DNA from: Pyrobaculum sp.
Lineage (GTDB): Archaea; Thermoproteota; Thermoprotei; Thermoproteales; Thermoproteaceae
Length of the DNA: 16,339 nt
Reading direction: 5' to 3'
Assembly (NCBI GenBank): GCA_020833205.1
Contig: JAJHQT010000011.1
Location: 1 to 16,339, forward strand
This document shows positions 1-7,599 of the stretch, piece by piece (positions within the stretch are counted from its first letter, which is position 1; the number at the start of each line of letters is the position of its first letter). The notes beneath the pieces were generated by a model. That model made no database searches. It saw only the letters and a list, made by a program, of their open reading frames with translations, and was not told the DNA's origin. Position numbers and translations under genes: made by a program.

Positions 1-1160
1 CCTTCTACATACACTACAGAACCCCCATCCTCAGAGAGGAGCCGCAGGAAGAAGAGGCGCTGTGGCACCTCTTCGTCAAGACCTACATAGCTACAGAGGT
101 GTATCAAGAGGTGTCGAAAATAAGCCGCTACAACTACTCAGTCTCTAAGTCGGCCTCGGTGAAGTTGTTGAGGGCCTACAACAGCCTCCTCTCTAGAATC
201 GAGAGGGGGTCTCTGGAGGGGTGGAAAGACGAGAAACAAGACTTCCGAGAACTTAGCCAGAATCAACAACTACGGCAGGAGATAACCGGCCTACTTAGGT
301 TCTACATGGGGAGTATAAAAAACATTGAGAAGCTACGTAAGGCGGTTACCAAAGCCCTTGGAGACGAGGTGGGGAAAGAGGCTGCGGAGCTTTTGTTTGA
401 CATAGACGTAGACCCCTACAGGGCGCGTCTAGCCAAGATACTAGAGTCGTTGGTGGAGACGTTGTCTGCGGTCCAGCCCGAGATAGAACAAGGCCCCATC
501 TCCGAACGGAGGGGAGTCATCTCCGGAGTCACTAGACTCAGAGCCTTCTCAGACCTCCAGAGAGCTACAAACTTAAGCAAGGCGATTTATATCCAGTCAA
601 GAGAGCTCTTCGGCTACAAGCTAGCCACTAAGTCGCTTTCTATATACGACGCGACGTTAGACACGAGGGAGAACCTCTACCTCCTCGTGGACAAGTCAGG
701 CTCGATGTTCTACACCCTCTACGACGGAATAGCCATGGACATGACGCAGAAGATCACCTGGGCCACCGCACTGGCCGTGGCGCTTATGAAGAGAAGCAGA
801 AAATCGATACTGCGGTTCTTCGACCAAATGGTGTACCCGCCCATTACCAACATCAAGGACATCGTGAAGTCGCTTCTAAGAGTTTTGCCTCTGGGAGGCA
901 CCGACATCTCAGCCGCCGTCCACACAGCCGTTAGAGACGCCAAACAGATGGGGCTCCATAACTACAAGCTGGTCATCGTGACCGATGGAGAAGACGACAT
1001 GGTCCACCCAGAGGTTTTGAAAGCCGCCAAGACAATTTTCAGAGAGGTAAAGGCGATTTTAATAGGCGGAAGCAATGAGACTATAGAGTCTTATTTACCC
1101 ACAATAAAAGTAAATACTGCAAATTTAGAATCTTTAAAAATTGCCCTTAAAAATATTTAA
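1..1160 (+). CDS. VWA-domain (CoxE-like) protein, 5' end outside the window
   Basis: Probably a metal-dependent protein-interaction protein of the VWA/CoxE-like group, which usually works beside a MoxR-type AAA+ ATPase; that partner would lie upstream, outside this window. The reading frame is open from base 3, and the residues before the in-frame GTG at 99 (…LWHLFVKTYIATE) read as ordinary coding sequence, so GTG99 is internal and the gene is cut at its 5' end. The N-terminal half is helical and charged. The C-terminal half carries a complete MIDAS site: DKSGS (Asp about 198 counted from GTG99), GGTDIS, and VTDGEDD. No signal peptide or membrane segment is visible in the part shown. The stop is TAA at 1158. 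The family assignment is fairly safe; the substrate and partner are inferred from family habit. Confidence 0.8.
   Translation, partial: FYIHYRTPILREEPQEEEALWHLFVKTYIATEVYQEVSKISRYNYSVSKSASVKLLRAYNSLLSRIERGSLEGWKDEKQDFRELSQNQQLRQEITGLLRFYMGSIKNIEKLRKAVTKALGDEVGKEAAELLFDIDVDPYRARLAKILESLVETLSAVQPEIEQGPISERRGVISGVTRLRAFSDLQRATNLSKAIYIQSRELFGYKLATKSLSIYDATLDTRENLYLLVDKSGSMFYTLYDGIAMDMTQKITWATALAVALMKRSRKSILRFFDQMVYPPITNIKDIVKSLLRVLPLGGTDISAAVHTAVRDAKQMGLHNYKLVIVTDGEDDMVHPEVLKAAKTIFREVKAILIGGSNETIESYLPTIKVNTANLESLKIALKNI
1149..1160 (+). promoter_or_regulatory. TATA box of the CBS-domain gene
   Basis: AAAAATATTTAA lies across the stop codon of the VWA gene. Its centre is about 26 nt before the ATG at 1181, so the predicted transcript would start at or next to the start codon. 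No Shine-Dalgarno sequence is present in the short gap, which fits a leaderless mRNA. Confidence 0.5.
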
Positions 1161-1180
1161 ACACAAGAAGAAACTTACCT

Positions 1181-1600
1181 ATGAATTGCGGAGAACTGGC
1201 GTCTAAACCCCCAGTTACAATAACTCCAGACAAAACAGTGGAGGAGGCCGCGGAGATGATGGTTAACCACCACGTAGGGCTCCTCGTAATTGTAGACAAG
1301 GAAAACCCCAAAAGACCAATCGGCGTGATCTCAGAGAGAGATATAATCAGAACCATTGCGCGCAAGGCATCCCTCACCGTGACAGTGGACAAGGCAGGCA
1401 CCACGAAAAACTTTGTATACGTCTACGCAGACGAGCCCGTGACGGCCGCCGCGGTGAAGATGAAGCAGTTCAACGTGAGGCATGTCGTCGTCCTAGACAG
1501 AAACGGCGAACTTGTCGGCGTCATCTCAATACGCGACTTGATAGGAGAGAAAAAGATCCTAGAGATACTAGCCAGAGAGAGGGTCCCCACTCAAGAATAA
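1181..1600 (+). CDS. Tandem CBS-domain protein
   Basis: A 139-aa protein made almost entirely of two CBS motifs (about residues 5-62 and 72-132), the usual fold for a stand-alone adenine-nucleotide or SAM-binding sensor. Each half ends in the characteristic G-V-I-S-x-R-D pattern (IGVISERDII and VGVISIRDLI). There is no attached catalytic or DNA-binding domain, so it probably acts in trans on another protein. The ligand cannot be told from the sequence. The ATG start is supported by the TATA box 26 nt upstream. It follows the VWA gene by 20 nt but has its own promoter, so a functional link between the two is only a guess. Confidence 0.9.
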   Translation: MNCGELASKPPVTITPDKTVEEAAEMMVNHHVGLLVIVDKENPKRPIGVISERDIIRTIARKASLTVTVDKAGTTKNFVYVYADEPVTAAAVKMKQFNVRHVVVLDRNGELVGVISIRDLIGEKKILEILARERVPTQE

Positions 1601-1610
1601 TTTTTTATAG
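1598..1610 (+). promoter_or_regulatory. TATA box of the DsbA-like gene
   Basis: TAATTTTTTATAG overlaps the TAA stop of the CBS gene. Its centre is about 26 nt before ATG 1631, again giving a leaderless or nearly leaderless transcript. Confidence 0.5.
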
Positions 1611-1630
1611 ACTAACCCCCGCCTCTTGAC

Positions 1631-2875
1631 ATGAACAAAAACGTGTTAATTGGTGTAATTCTCGCCGCGGTGGTCGTCGGAATAGCCGCCACGGCGTTGT
1701 TCATCTACAAACCCCCCCAAGGAGGCGTTGCAACTACGACGTCTTCCTCCGGCGATAAGGCGTATATATATCTCATGAAGCTAGAGGGCGGCAGTTCGGT
1801 GCAGATGCGTGCTTACTACATTCCGCTCAAGGACGGCGCCATATATGGCCAAGTTTCTAATCAAAGCGCCACGTACTTCATGATGAAGGACAACGGCGTA
1901 ATCAACATCCTCGCCCAAGGCCAAGGCACCTACCAGAAATACACATACTTCAGCCGCCTCATGGAGATCTGTACAAACTCCACAGTCACAACCACCGTAG
2001 CCGGCGAACAGCTAACGCTTACCAACAGCCAATGCACGCCCTCCGCCGCCCCCCTCCCCACGGCTAAGAACTTCGACGAGTTAGTTATGCTCATCCAAGG
2101 GCTCCCAGGCCCCGCCTCGAGTTCTAACTGGAAAAAGGCCGGCACGGCCCAGACACCCTTTGGGGAAGCCACCGTCTATACCAACACCACGGAGGTCCCC
2201 ATCATGTTGGGTCTCAACGCGGTGCTTAACTACGAGAAGCAAGTGCTCCAAGACGGCACGGTCTATTTGTTTAAGGTTCAGCTGGCCTACGGCACACAAG
2301 TCGTAGCTACGTTAACCTACACCTTGCAGAACATCACAACGGTGACGCCTGAGCTTAGAAACGTGATAAACGAGTTGTATAAAGACGTCTCCGCCAAGCC
2401 GGGCGGAGGCCTCGACATCTTGAAGGTGGCGCAGAAAATCGGCATGTCCTACGACGGCCAGTGGCCCGCCGCCATAGTGTTCTTCGATTTGCAATGCCCC
2501 TACTGCGCCCAGCTCTTCAAGTACAACTACACCCTCTTCCAGGGACATAAGTTGGTTTTAGTAGACCTAGTAGTCCATCCCGACGCCCTGCCGGCGCACG
2601 AACAGTTGCGTTGCCTCTACCAGACCTCCCCAGCAGAGGTTATCCCCACTCTTAGAGTCGTCTACGACAGATTCCTGGCCCAAGACCCCAACTACACCTC
2701 CGTATTGCCACAGAGTCGGTGTCCCTTCGACGCATCAGCTGGTCAACAACTGGCGACGTTGTTAGCCGGCCAAAACGTGGGGACGCCGATGGTGGTCGTG
2801 GTTTATCCCAACGGGACCTACACCCTGGTGGTCGGCTACAACCCTGCCGAGATAGCCAAGGCGCTTAAGGGGTGA
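1631..2875 (+). CDS. Membrane-anchored DsbA/DsbG-like thiol-disulfide oxidoreductase
   Basis: A 414-aa protein with one N-terminal hydrophobic segment (about residues 5-26) followed by a Thr/Ser-rich linker, so the rest is predicted to face the outside of the cell while tethered to the membrane. The C-terminal third is a thioredoxin fold: VFFDLQCPYCAQLF holds the redox pair C289-P-Y-C292, and GTPMVVVVYPNGTY near the C-terminus supplies the cis-proline loop (T-P). Several other cysteines (EICTN, NSQCTP, LRCLYQ, SRCPF) could form structural disulfides, and there are multiple N-x-S/T sequons. The roughly 240-residue middle region has no motif I recognise. Disulfide-rich proteins are well known in Pyrobaculum, which fits an oxidase/isomerase role; direction and partner are unknown. 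Its stop overlaps the next gene as GTGA. Confidence 0.85.
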   Translation: MNKNVLIGVILAAVVVGIAATALFIYKPPQGGVATTTSSSGDKAYIYLMKLEGGSSVQMRAYYIPLKDGAIYGQVSNQSATYFMMKDNGVINILAQGQGTYQKYTYFSRLMEICTNSTVTTTVAGEQLTLTNSQCTPSAAPLPTAKNFDELVMLIQGLPGPASSSNWKKAGTAQTPFGEATVYTNTTEVPIMLGLNAVLNYEKQVLQDGTVYLFKVQLAYGTQVVATLTYTLQNITTVTPELRNVINELYKDVSAKPGGGLDILKVAQKIGMSYDGQWPAAIVFFDLQCPYCAQLFKYNYTLFQGHKLVLVDLVVHPDALPAHEQLRCLYQTSPAEVIPTLRVVYDRFLAQDPNYTSVLPQSRCPFDASAGQQLATLLAGQNVGTPMVVVVYPNGTYTLVVGYNPAEIAKALKG

Positions 2876-4407
2876 GAGAGTTTCTTTTCCCCCGGTCAGT
2901 GGCTGTCGTAGGCGCTTCTCCCAAGGCCGACACCGTCGGTGGCCAGATCTTAATCCAACTGCTTAAGGGATTCCAAGGAAGAACGTATGCGGTAAATCCC
3001 AAGTATAGGTCTGAAAAAATCGGCGGCCAGGTGGTTCAGTTCTACGGCAAGGTTACACATCTCCCAGAGACGCCGGAGCTTGTGGTCGTGGCCACCCCTG
3101 CAAACACCGTGCCGCAGGTGGTGGAGGAGGCTGGCCAAGCGGGGGCCAGGGCCGTCGTGGTGGTGTCGGGGGGCTTCGCCGAGGTGGGGCGGAGAGATCT
3201 TGAGGAGGAGTTGGTAAGTGTGGCGAAGAAATACGGCGTTAGGGTACTTGGACCTAATTGTGTAGGCGTATACAACGCCTTCAATGGACTAGACACCATG
3301 TTCCTCCCGGCGGAGAAGGCAGCTAGACCTCCCCAAGGCCCCGTGGCCTTTCTTAGCCAAAGCGGCGCGGTGATGACCGCCGTGTTGGACTGGGCCGCTG
3401 AGGGGGGAGTGGGCGTCGGCATAGCGGTGAATTTTGGCAACAGAGCAGACGTGACCGAGAGCGATTTTCTCCAGTACCTAGACGAGGTGGAGGAGGTGAA
3501 GACCGTCGCGTTGTACCTCGAAGGGTTTAGATGGAGGGGAGACGCCGCCAGGTTTCTAGCATCGGCGAGGAGGATGAAGAAGCCTGTGGTGGTGTATAAG
3601 GCCGGCCGGGGGGCCGACTCCACGAGAGCCGCCGCCTCCCACACGGCGGCTATGGCGGGGAGCTATGAGATGTACAAGGCGCTTTTCAGACAGGCTGGCG
3701 TGGCGGCGGTAGACGACTTGGTGGAGCTCTTCGACGCGGCTAAGGCCCTCGCCATGTACAAACCTGTCAAGGTAGAGAAGGTGCTCGTGATCTCGTCGTC
3801 AGGCGGCATGGGGGTCCAGATAGCAGATGCGTTAAACGCGGCGGGTTTCTCAGTGCCGGAGCTCCCTAGGGAGGCTCAAGAGGAGTTGAGGAGACTTCTC
3901 TCCCCGATAGTTGCGGTCTCCAACCCCGTTGACTTGACCGGCGGCGGCGTAGATGAACACTTCGGCGCTGCGCTTGAAGTGGGACTTAAATACGTCGATG
4001 CGGCAGTGGTGGCCGCTTTGATACACCCCCCGGGCTACAGCGACAAATCAGCCGACTATATATTAGCCGCCTACGAGAAGTGGGGCAAACCCATACTAGT
4101 CGTGAGCTTCGGCGGCTCTCTACAGGTGAAGACGTTGGAGAAAAAACTAAGAGGGAAACTTGTGGTGGTGAACACGCCTAGCAGAGCCGCTAAGGCGTTG
4201 TCAGCCGTAGCGTTTTACGGCTCTAAAATATATAACGGCGGCGACAAGCGACGGCAAAAGCATGAGGCTGGCCAAGGCGTAGATAGTGGGGTCTCCCCGG
4301 CCTCTGGCGGCGTAGCTCCACAGCAATATGGGGGCTGTCACAAACCCGGGGCTTGTGGTGAAGGCGGTTTTGACGTAGGTATCAAAGGAGTTGGCGAAGA
4401 CTATTAA
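2872..4407 (+). CDS. ADP-forming acyl-CoA (acetyl-CoA) synthetase, alpha-subunit type
   Basis: Family members convert acyl-CoA + ADP + Pi to acid + CoA + ATP together with an ATP-grasp beta subunit; no beta gene is in the window. The N-terminus SVAVVGAS begins the CoA-binding Rossmann domain, and LGPNCVGV, FLSQSGA and ASHTAAMAGS are the succinyl-CoA-ligase-like motifs. H257 in ASHT matches the phosphorylated active-site histidine known in Pyrococcus alpha subunits. The GTG start at 2872 overlaps the upstream stop (GTGA) and fits the family N-terminus. Family proteins of this type are about 450-465 aa and should end near residue 455 (…RAAKALSAVAFYG). Here the frame continues another ~55 Gly/Lys-rich residues to 4407, reading antisense through the end of the permease gene. 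That tail is probably non-homologous read-through. Substrate specificity is not determinable. Confidence 0.85.
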   Translation: MREFLFPRSVAVVGASPKADTVGGQILIQLLKGFQGRTYAVNPKYRSEKIGGQVVQFYGKVTHLPETPELVVVATPANTVPQVVEEAGQAGARAVVVVSGGFAEVGRRDLEEELVSVAKKYGVRVLGPNCVGVYNAFNGLDTMFLPAEKAARPPQGPVAFLSQSGAVMTAVLDWAAEGGVGVGIAVNFGNRADVTESDFLQYLDEVEEVKTVALYLEGFRWRGDAARFLASARRMKKPVVVYKAGRGADSTRAAASHTAAMAGSYEMYKALFRQAGVAAVDDLVELFDAAKALAMYKPVKVEKVLVISSSGGMGVQIADALNAAGFSVPELPREAQEELRRLLSPIVAVSNPVDLTGGGVDEHFGAALEVGLKYVDAAVVAALIHPPGYSDKSADYILAAYEKWGKPILVVSFGGSLQVKTLEKKLRGKLVVVNTPSRAAKALSAVAFYGSKIYNGGDKRRQKHEAGQGVDSGVSPASGGVAPQQYGGCHKPGACGEGGFDVGIKGVGEDY

Positions 4408-4962
4408 AAACGTCGCGACGAAGGCCGGCATTAATATGGGCAAGACCACAGACATCATGGTCTTGAGCTCAGAGGCGCCTAAGATCCGCGCCGCCTCCAC
4501 AGCGCTTCTGCTGACGTAAGCCACGTAGGGGGCTAGGAGGACGTGGGCCATGGGTAGAGTGTAGGCGAGATGGGCCAAAAAGACGCCGACTGGCCCGAAG
4601 AGATCCACCCCGGCGTAGGTCTTCACGAGCGTCAACGCCGCCGCGAAGGACAAGGCCTCAGAAACCTCAGGCATCACCACGGCGACTTGAGAAACCGCCA
4701 GATACTTGTCTTGCCGTAGCACGTACGCCATGAACATCCCAAGTAGCGTAGCTGTAAAAGACACGGCGAGGGCCACCACGACGCTGTTGAAGACCGCCTG
4801 CCAAGCCTGATCCCATCCCAAGAGCGCTTGGTACCACTTCAAGGTGAAGCCGCCCCAGACGTAGGGCAACCTGCTGTTGTTAAAAGAGAGGGCCACCATA
4901 AGGCCGATGGGGACGTAGAGCGCCGCGGCGAGGGCCCAGGTGTAGAGGCGGAGGAGCCTCAT
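4201..4962 (-). CDS. ABC importer permease (PotC/FbpB-like), second permease
   Basis: A 253-aa inner-membrane permease of the MetI/BPD type, about six hydrophobic segments. The start ATG at 4962 overlaps the stop of the preceding permease as ATGA; the frame is open further upstream to 5112 but that part reads as an out-of-phase shadow of the other permease. The coupling loop is VEAARILGASELKTMMSVVLP (EAA motif), which contacts the ATPase. The C-terminus VKRYG and its stop at 4201 look native for the family. Its last 207 bases are antisense to the tail of the acyl-CoA synthetase frame. It is the third gene of the ATPase-permease-permease operon. Polyamine, iron, thiamine and sulfate importers share this layout, so the substrate cannot be given. 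Confidence 0.88.
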   Translation of the reverse strand: MRLLRLYTWALAAALYVPIGLMVALSFNNSRLPYVWGGFTLKWYQALLGWDQAWQAVFNSVVVALAVSFTATLLGMFMAYVLRQDKYLAVSQVAVVMPEVSEALSFAAALTLVKTYAGVDLFGPVGVFLAHLAYTLPMAHVLLAPYVAYVSRSAVEAARILGASELKTMMSVVLPILMPAFVATFLIVFANSFDTYVKTAFTTSPGFVTAPILLWSYAARGRGDPTIYALASLMLLPSLVAAVIYFRAVKRYG

Positions 4963-5690
4963 ATCGATATGGAGCGGATGGTCCTCACCACCACGTAGGT
5001 GGCCAGAAGCGACAAAGCGGCGAGGACAAGCGAGAGGACGCTTCCGCTGAAGAAGTCGCGGGCCTTGAAGTAGAGATCCCACACGTAGTTGCCGAAGGTG
5101 TAGACCTTCCACGCGCCGAGGACTGCCGGCATTACCACTTCGCCCATGGCGAAGAGAAATACCAATATAAAGGCGGCGGCGATCCCCGGCATAGTCAAGG
5201 GAAGCTCAACCCTAAAGAAGGCCTGTAGCCTAGAGGCCCCCAGAACCCTCGCCGCGTTGACAGGCGACTCGCTCAGCTTCTCCACAGCGGCGTAAAGCGT
5301 GAGGAGGGCGTAGGGCAGGTATTCGTAGACCATCCCCACCAACACGCCGGCGGCGGTGCCCCACAACACGACGCCGGTGAACCTCTCCACAATGGCGAAG
5401 AGCGCCAGGAGGGAGTAGGCCTTTAGGAGTGTTCCAACCCAGAGAGGCGCCGTCAAGAGGGCGAACTCAAGCTCGGAGCCGTACTTGGCTAGGTAGTACG
5501 CGGCTGGGTAGGCTACCGCAATGGCCACCACGGCGGTGGCCGCCGCCAGCAGGAAAGTCGTCGCAACCATGGAGAGAGACGGCAACTTGAGCTCGCCGCC
5601 GCCGGAGATGTAATACCCCAACGCCAAAAAGGGGACGTAGAATAGCAAAACGACGGAGGCGAAGGCCGCTAGGGCAACTCGCCTTATCAT
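4959..5690 (-). CDS. ABC importer permease (PotB/FbpB-like), first permease
   Basis: A 243-aa membrane permease with about six hydrophobic segments. The ATG at 5690 overlaps the ATPase stop codon (ATGA); the earlier in-frame part up to 5825 is a shadow of the ATPase gene and lacks hydrophobic character. The conserved cytoplasmic coupling loop is VNAARVLGASRLQAFFRVELP. Together with the next gene it would form a heterodimeric translocation channel in the cytoplasmic membrane, powered by the upstream ATPase. Translational coupling across the whole operon is suggested by the two ATGA junctions. Confidence 0.88.
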   Translation of the reverse strand: MIRRVALAAFASVVLLFYVPFLALGYYISGGGELKLPSLSMVATTFLLAAATAVVAIAVAYPAAYYLAKYGSELEFALLTAPLWVGTLLKAYSLLALFAIVERFTGVVLWGTAAGVLVGMVYEYLPYALLTLYAAVEKLSESPVNAARVLGASRLQAFFRVELPLTMPGIAAAFILVFLFAMGEVVMPAVLGAWKVYTFGNYVWDLYFKARDFFSGSVLSLVLAALSLLATYVVVRTIRSISI

Positions 5691-6673
5691 TCTGCTACAA
5701 AATAGACGTCTTTGGCGTCGAAGCCGAATTCCACCACGTCCCCCACCGCTATGGGGGTCTCTAAATCTACATACGCCTTGAATATGTGGCCGTTGCTCTG
5801 GATCTCCACCTTGAGGTAGTGCCATAGAAAGGTTATATCGATGACTTGTCCCTTGAATCTATAGGTGGGGCTGTTGCCTATCACCACATCCTCAGGTCGT
5901 ATAACTGCGTAGCCCTCTCTTGTTCCGCCTAGAAGAGACGCCGGGATGATGTTCGCCTCGCCGAAGAACTCAGCTACAAATCTATTCCTTGGCCTTTTGT
6001 AAAGATCCACCGGCTTCCCCACCTGCACAACCTCGCCCGCCCGCATCAACGCAATCCTATCCCCCACCTCCACCGCTTCAAACCTGTCGTGAGTCACGTA
6101 GATGAGAGTGAAGCCCAGCTTGTTGTGTAAAATCTTCAACTCCTCCAACAACTGGTTTTTTATGTCTAGGTCTATGTGGCTAAAGGGCTCATCTAGGAGC
6201 AGAACCTCCGGCTGAACCACTAGGGCTCTGGCAAGTGCCACGCGTTGTTGCTGGCCGCCGGAGAGCTGATATATCTTCCTCCCCATAAACTGCTGAGGCT
6301 CTAGACGAACCAGCTCCAAGGCCCACATGACCTGTCTCCTCACCTCCTCCTCCGGCAGCCTCTTCAACCTAAGTCCAAACGCCACGTTTTCAAACACGTT
6401 AAGATGTGGAAACAAGGCCAAATCCTGGAAAAGCATAGAGATCCTCCGCCTGTCCGGCGGAAGATTAGTTACATCTTTTCCTCCTATGTAGACCCTCCCA
6501 TGGGCAACGGGCGTCAGCCCCGCCACGGCCCTCAATAAAGTTGACTTGCCAGACCCCGAGGGGCCTAGGAGGACAAGCCCCTCGCCGGCCTCAACGTAGA
6601 GGTTGATGTTTTTCAACGCCAAAAAGTCGCCGTATTTCACCGCGACGTCTTTAAGCTCCACCGAAAGCCCCAC
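5687..6673 (-). CDS. ABC importer ATPase (PotA/MalK-like) with C-terminal TOBE region
   Basis: A 328-aa ATP-binding subunit. Visible motifs: Walker A GPSGSGKST (37-45), Q-loop LFQDLALFPH (Q83), signature LSGGQQQR (137-144), Walker B VLLLDEP (D161, E162) and the H-loop THD (H195). After residue ~235 comes a TOBE-like regulatory region (IRPEDVVIG…), typical of the polyamine/iron/sulfate/maltose subgroup. The GTG at 6673 is chosen because a TATA box lies about 23 nt upstream, and no other start codon lies in frame nearby. It is the first gene of the three-gene importer operon. A solute-binding protein normally sits next to such an operon; none is present on either side in this window. Confidence 0.93.
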   Translation of the reverse strand: MGLSVELKDVAVKYGDFLALKNINLYVEAGEGLVLLGPSGSGKSTLLRAVAGLTPVAHGRVYIGGKDVTNLPPDRRRISMLFQDLALFPHLNVFENVAFGLRLKRLPEEEVRRQVMWALELVRLEPQQFMGRKIYQLSGGQQQRVALARALVVQPEVLLLDEPFSHIDLDIKNQLLEELKILHNKLGFTLIYVTHDRFEAVEVGDRIALMRAGEVVQVGKPVDLYKRPRNRFVAEFFGEANIIPASLLGGTREGYAVIRPEDVVIGNSPTYRFKGQVIDITFLWHYLKVEIQSNGHIFKAYVDLETPIAVGDVVEFGFDAKDVYFVAE

Positions 6674-6690
6674 GCCACCCCCATAAAGAC

Positions 6691-6701
6691 AGTATAAAAA
6701 C
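6691..6701 (-). promoter_or_regulatory. TATA box of the ABC importer operon
   Basis: On the minus strand the sequence reads GTTTTTATACT, centred about 23 nt upstream of the GTG start at 6673. It sits in the 109-nt divergent region shared with the DUF998 gene. Confidence 0.5.
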
Positions 6702-6753
6702 TAACGCTCGGTAATACCTGTCCCAGGGCCGCTTCAACAAGTTAAGTAAAAAT

Positions 6754-6764
6754 TGTTATAAAGG
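6754..6764 (+). promoter_or_regulatory. TATA box of the DUF998 gene
   Basis: TGTTATAAAGG is centred about 25 nt before the ATG at 6783, preceded by A-rich bases that could serve as a BRE. The GGAG within it is about 17 nt from the ATG, too far to be a useful ribosome binding site. A leaderless transcript is predicted. Confidence 0.5.
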
Positions 6765-6782
6765 AGATAAAAATTTACTGTT

Positions 6783-7328
6783 ATGAACTTAGGAAGACTT
6801 CTTCTATTAATTGGGTCTCTGCAATTTATAATTGCGATGCTCGCCGCAGAACAGCTCTACCCAGGCCACAGCCCCCTCCACAACTACATAAGCGACCTCG
6901 GCGCCTTAAAGGCCCCCACCTCTCTACTCTTCAACTTCAGCGTCGTCCTCCTCGGCCTGCTGGGCATGGCGTCGGCCTTCCTCCTAAGACATGAGCTAGG
7001 CCGTCTGGGGGCTTTGGTGCTTGCGGTGGCCGCCGCAGGCGCAGTGGGCGTCGGCATATTCCCAGAGGACTACGGACTACCCCACGGCGTCTCGGCGCTC
7101 ATCACATCCCTCCTAGGCGCAGTGGCCGTGATCATAATGGGGATCAGACGGGGAGGTGTGTATAAGCCCTTGGGCTTGGCCATGGGGGCGGTTTCGCTGA
7201 CCGCTCTGGCTTTATTCGTGCCTAGAGTCCAGACGCCTCTTGGCATCGGCGGCGTGGAGAGGCTCATAGCGTACCCAATTCTTATATTCTTCATATTATA
7301 TGCCATAGGTGGCGAAAAGACTAGTTAA
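6783..7328 (+). CDS. DUF998 family integral membrane protein
   Basis: A 181-aa, strongly hydrophobic protein with about six predicted membrane segments. The segment YPGHSPLHNYISDLGAL after the first helix, and the later FPEDYGLPHGVSALITSL, are the hallmark conserved loops of DUF998 proteins, which are widespread in archaea and have no assigned biochemical role. The conserved polar residues (His, Asn, Ser, Asp) next to the membrane suggest a functional pocket, but this is inference. The ATG is supported by the TATA box. The last 20 bases overlap the next gene in another frame, so the two are probably co-transcribed and translationally coupled. Confidence 0.85.
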   Translation: MNLGRLLLLIGSLQFIIAMLAAEQLYPGHSPLHNYISDLGALKAPTSLLFNFSVVLLGLLGMASAFLLRHELGRLGALVLAVAAAGAVGVGIFPEDYGLPHGVSALITSLLGAVAVIIMGIRRGGVYKPLGLAMGAVSLTALALFVPRVQTPLGIGGVERLIAYPILIFFILYAIGGEKTS

Positions 7329-7599
7329 AATAGTCGCGGCCATACCCGCCGGCCACCGCCATCTAAGAATGGCGCTCTTTTTCGACGATGGAGAAGTGGT
7401 GTTGTTAACTGAGGCCCTCGCCGCCGGCATAACACGCGCCTATGTAGACGTCGTGACGCACCCCACGAGGAGGGGAGTCGTCCTCTGCGTCCAGGAGATA
7501 CAAGGCAAGCCGGGCTACGCCAAGACGCAATTAATAGAGTGCGGAGACGAGGAAGAGGCGGCAAAAGAGATAGAAAACCTCCTAAAGCCCGCCGACTAG
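7309..7599 (+). CDS. Small conserved-looking hypothetical protein
   Basis: I do not recognise this 96-aa protein. It starts with GTG at 7309, the first start codon after an in-frame TAG, inside the end of the DUF998 gene (20-nt overlap). It looks like a compact soluble alpha/beta protein: a basic N-terminus, strands such as MALFFDDGEVVLL and RGVVLCVQEIQG, and an acidic helical C-terminus (DEEEAAKEIENLL). It has two cysteines but no metal-binding pattern. Codon use matches its neighbours and the opposite strand has no better candidate. Its TAG stop shares the palindrome CTAG with the stop of argH on the other strand. Confidence 0.7.
   Translation: MAKRLVKIVAAIPAGHRHLRMALFFDDGEVVLLTEALAAGITRAYVDVVTHPTRRGVVLCVQEIQGKPGYAKTQLIECGDEEEAAKEIENLLKPAD

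Noticed and set aside
3042..3644. 200-codon minus-strand frame inside the acyl-CoA synthetase gene
   Set aside because: It is a Ser/Thr/Ala-rich antisense shadow of a well-supported gene and has no recognisable motif or promoter.
6673..6684. ATG at 6684 upstream of the ABC ATPase, also joinable by a -1 slip on its G-run
   Set aside because: It lies only about 12 nt from the TATA box, so it would be upstream of the predicted transcript start; the in-frame GTG 6673 fits the promoter and the family N-terminus without recoding.
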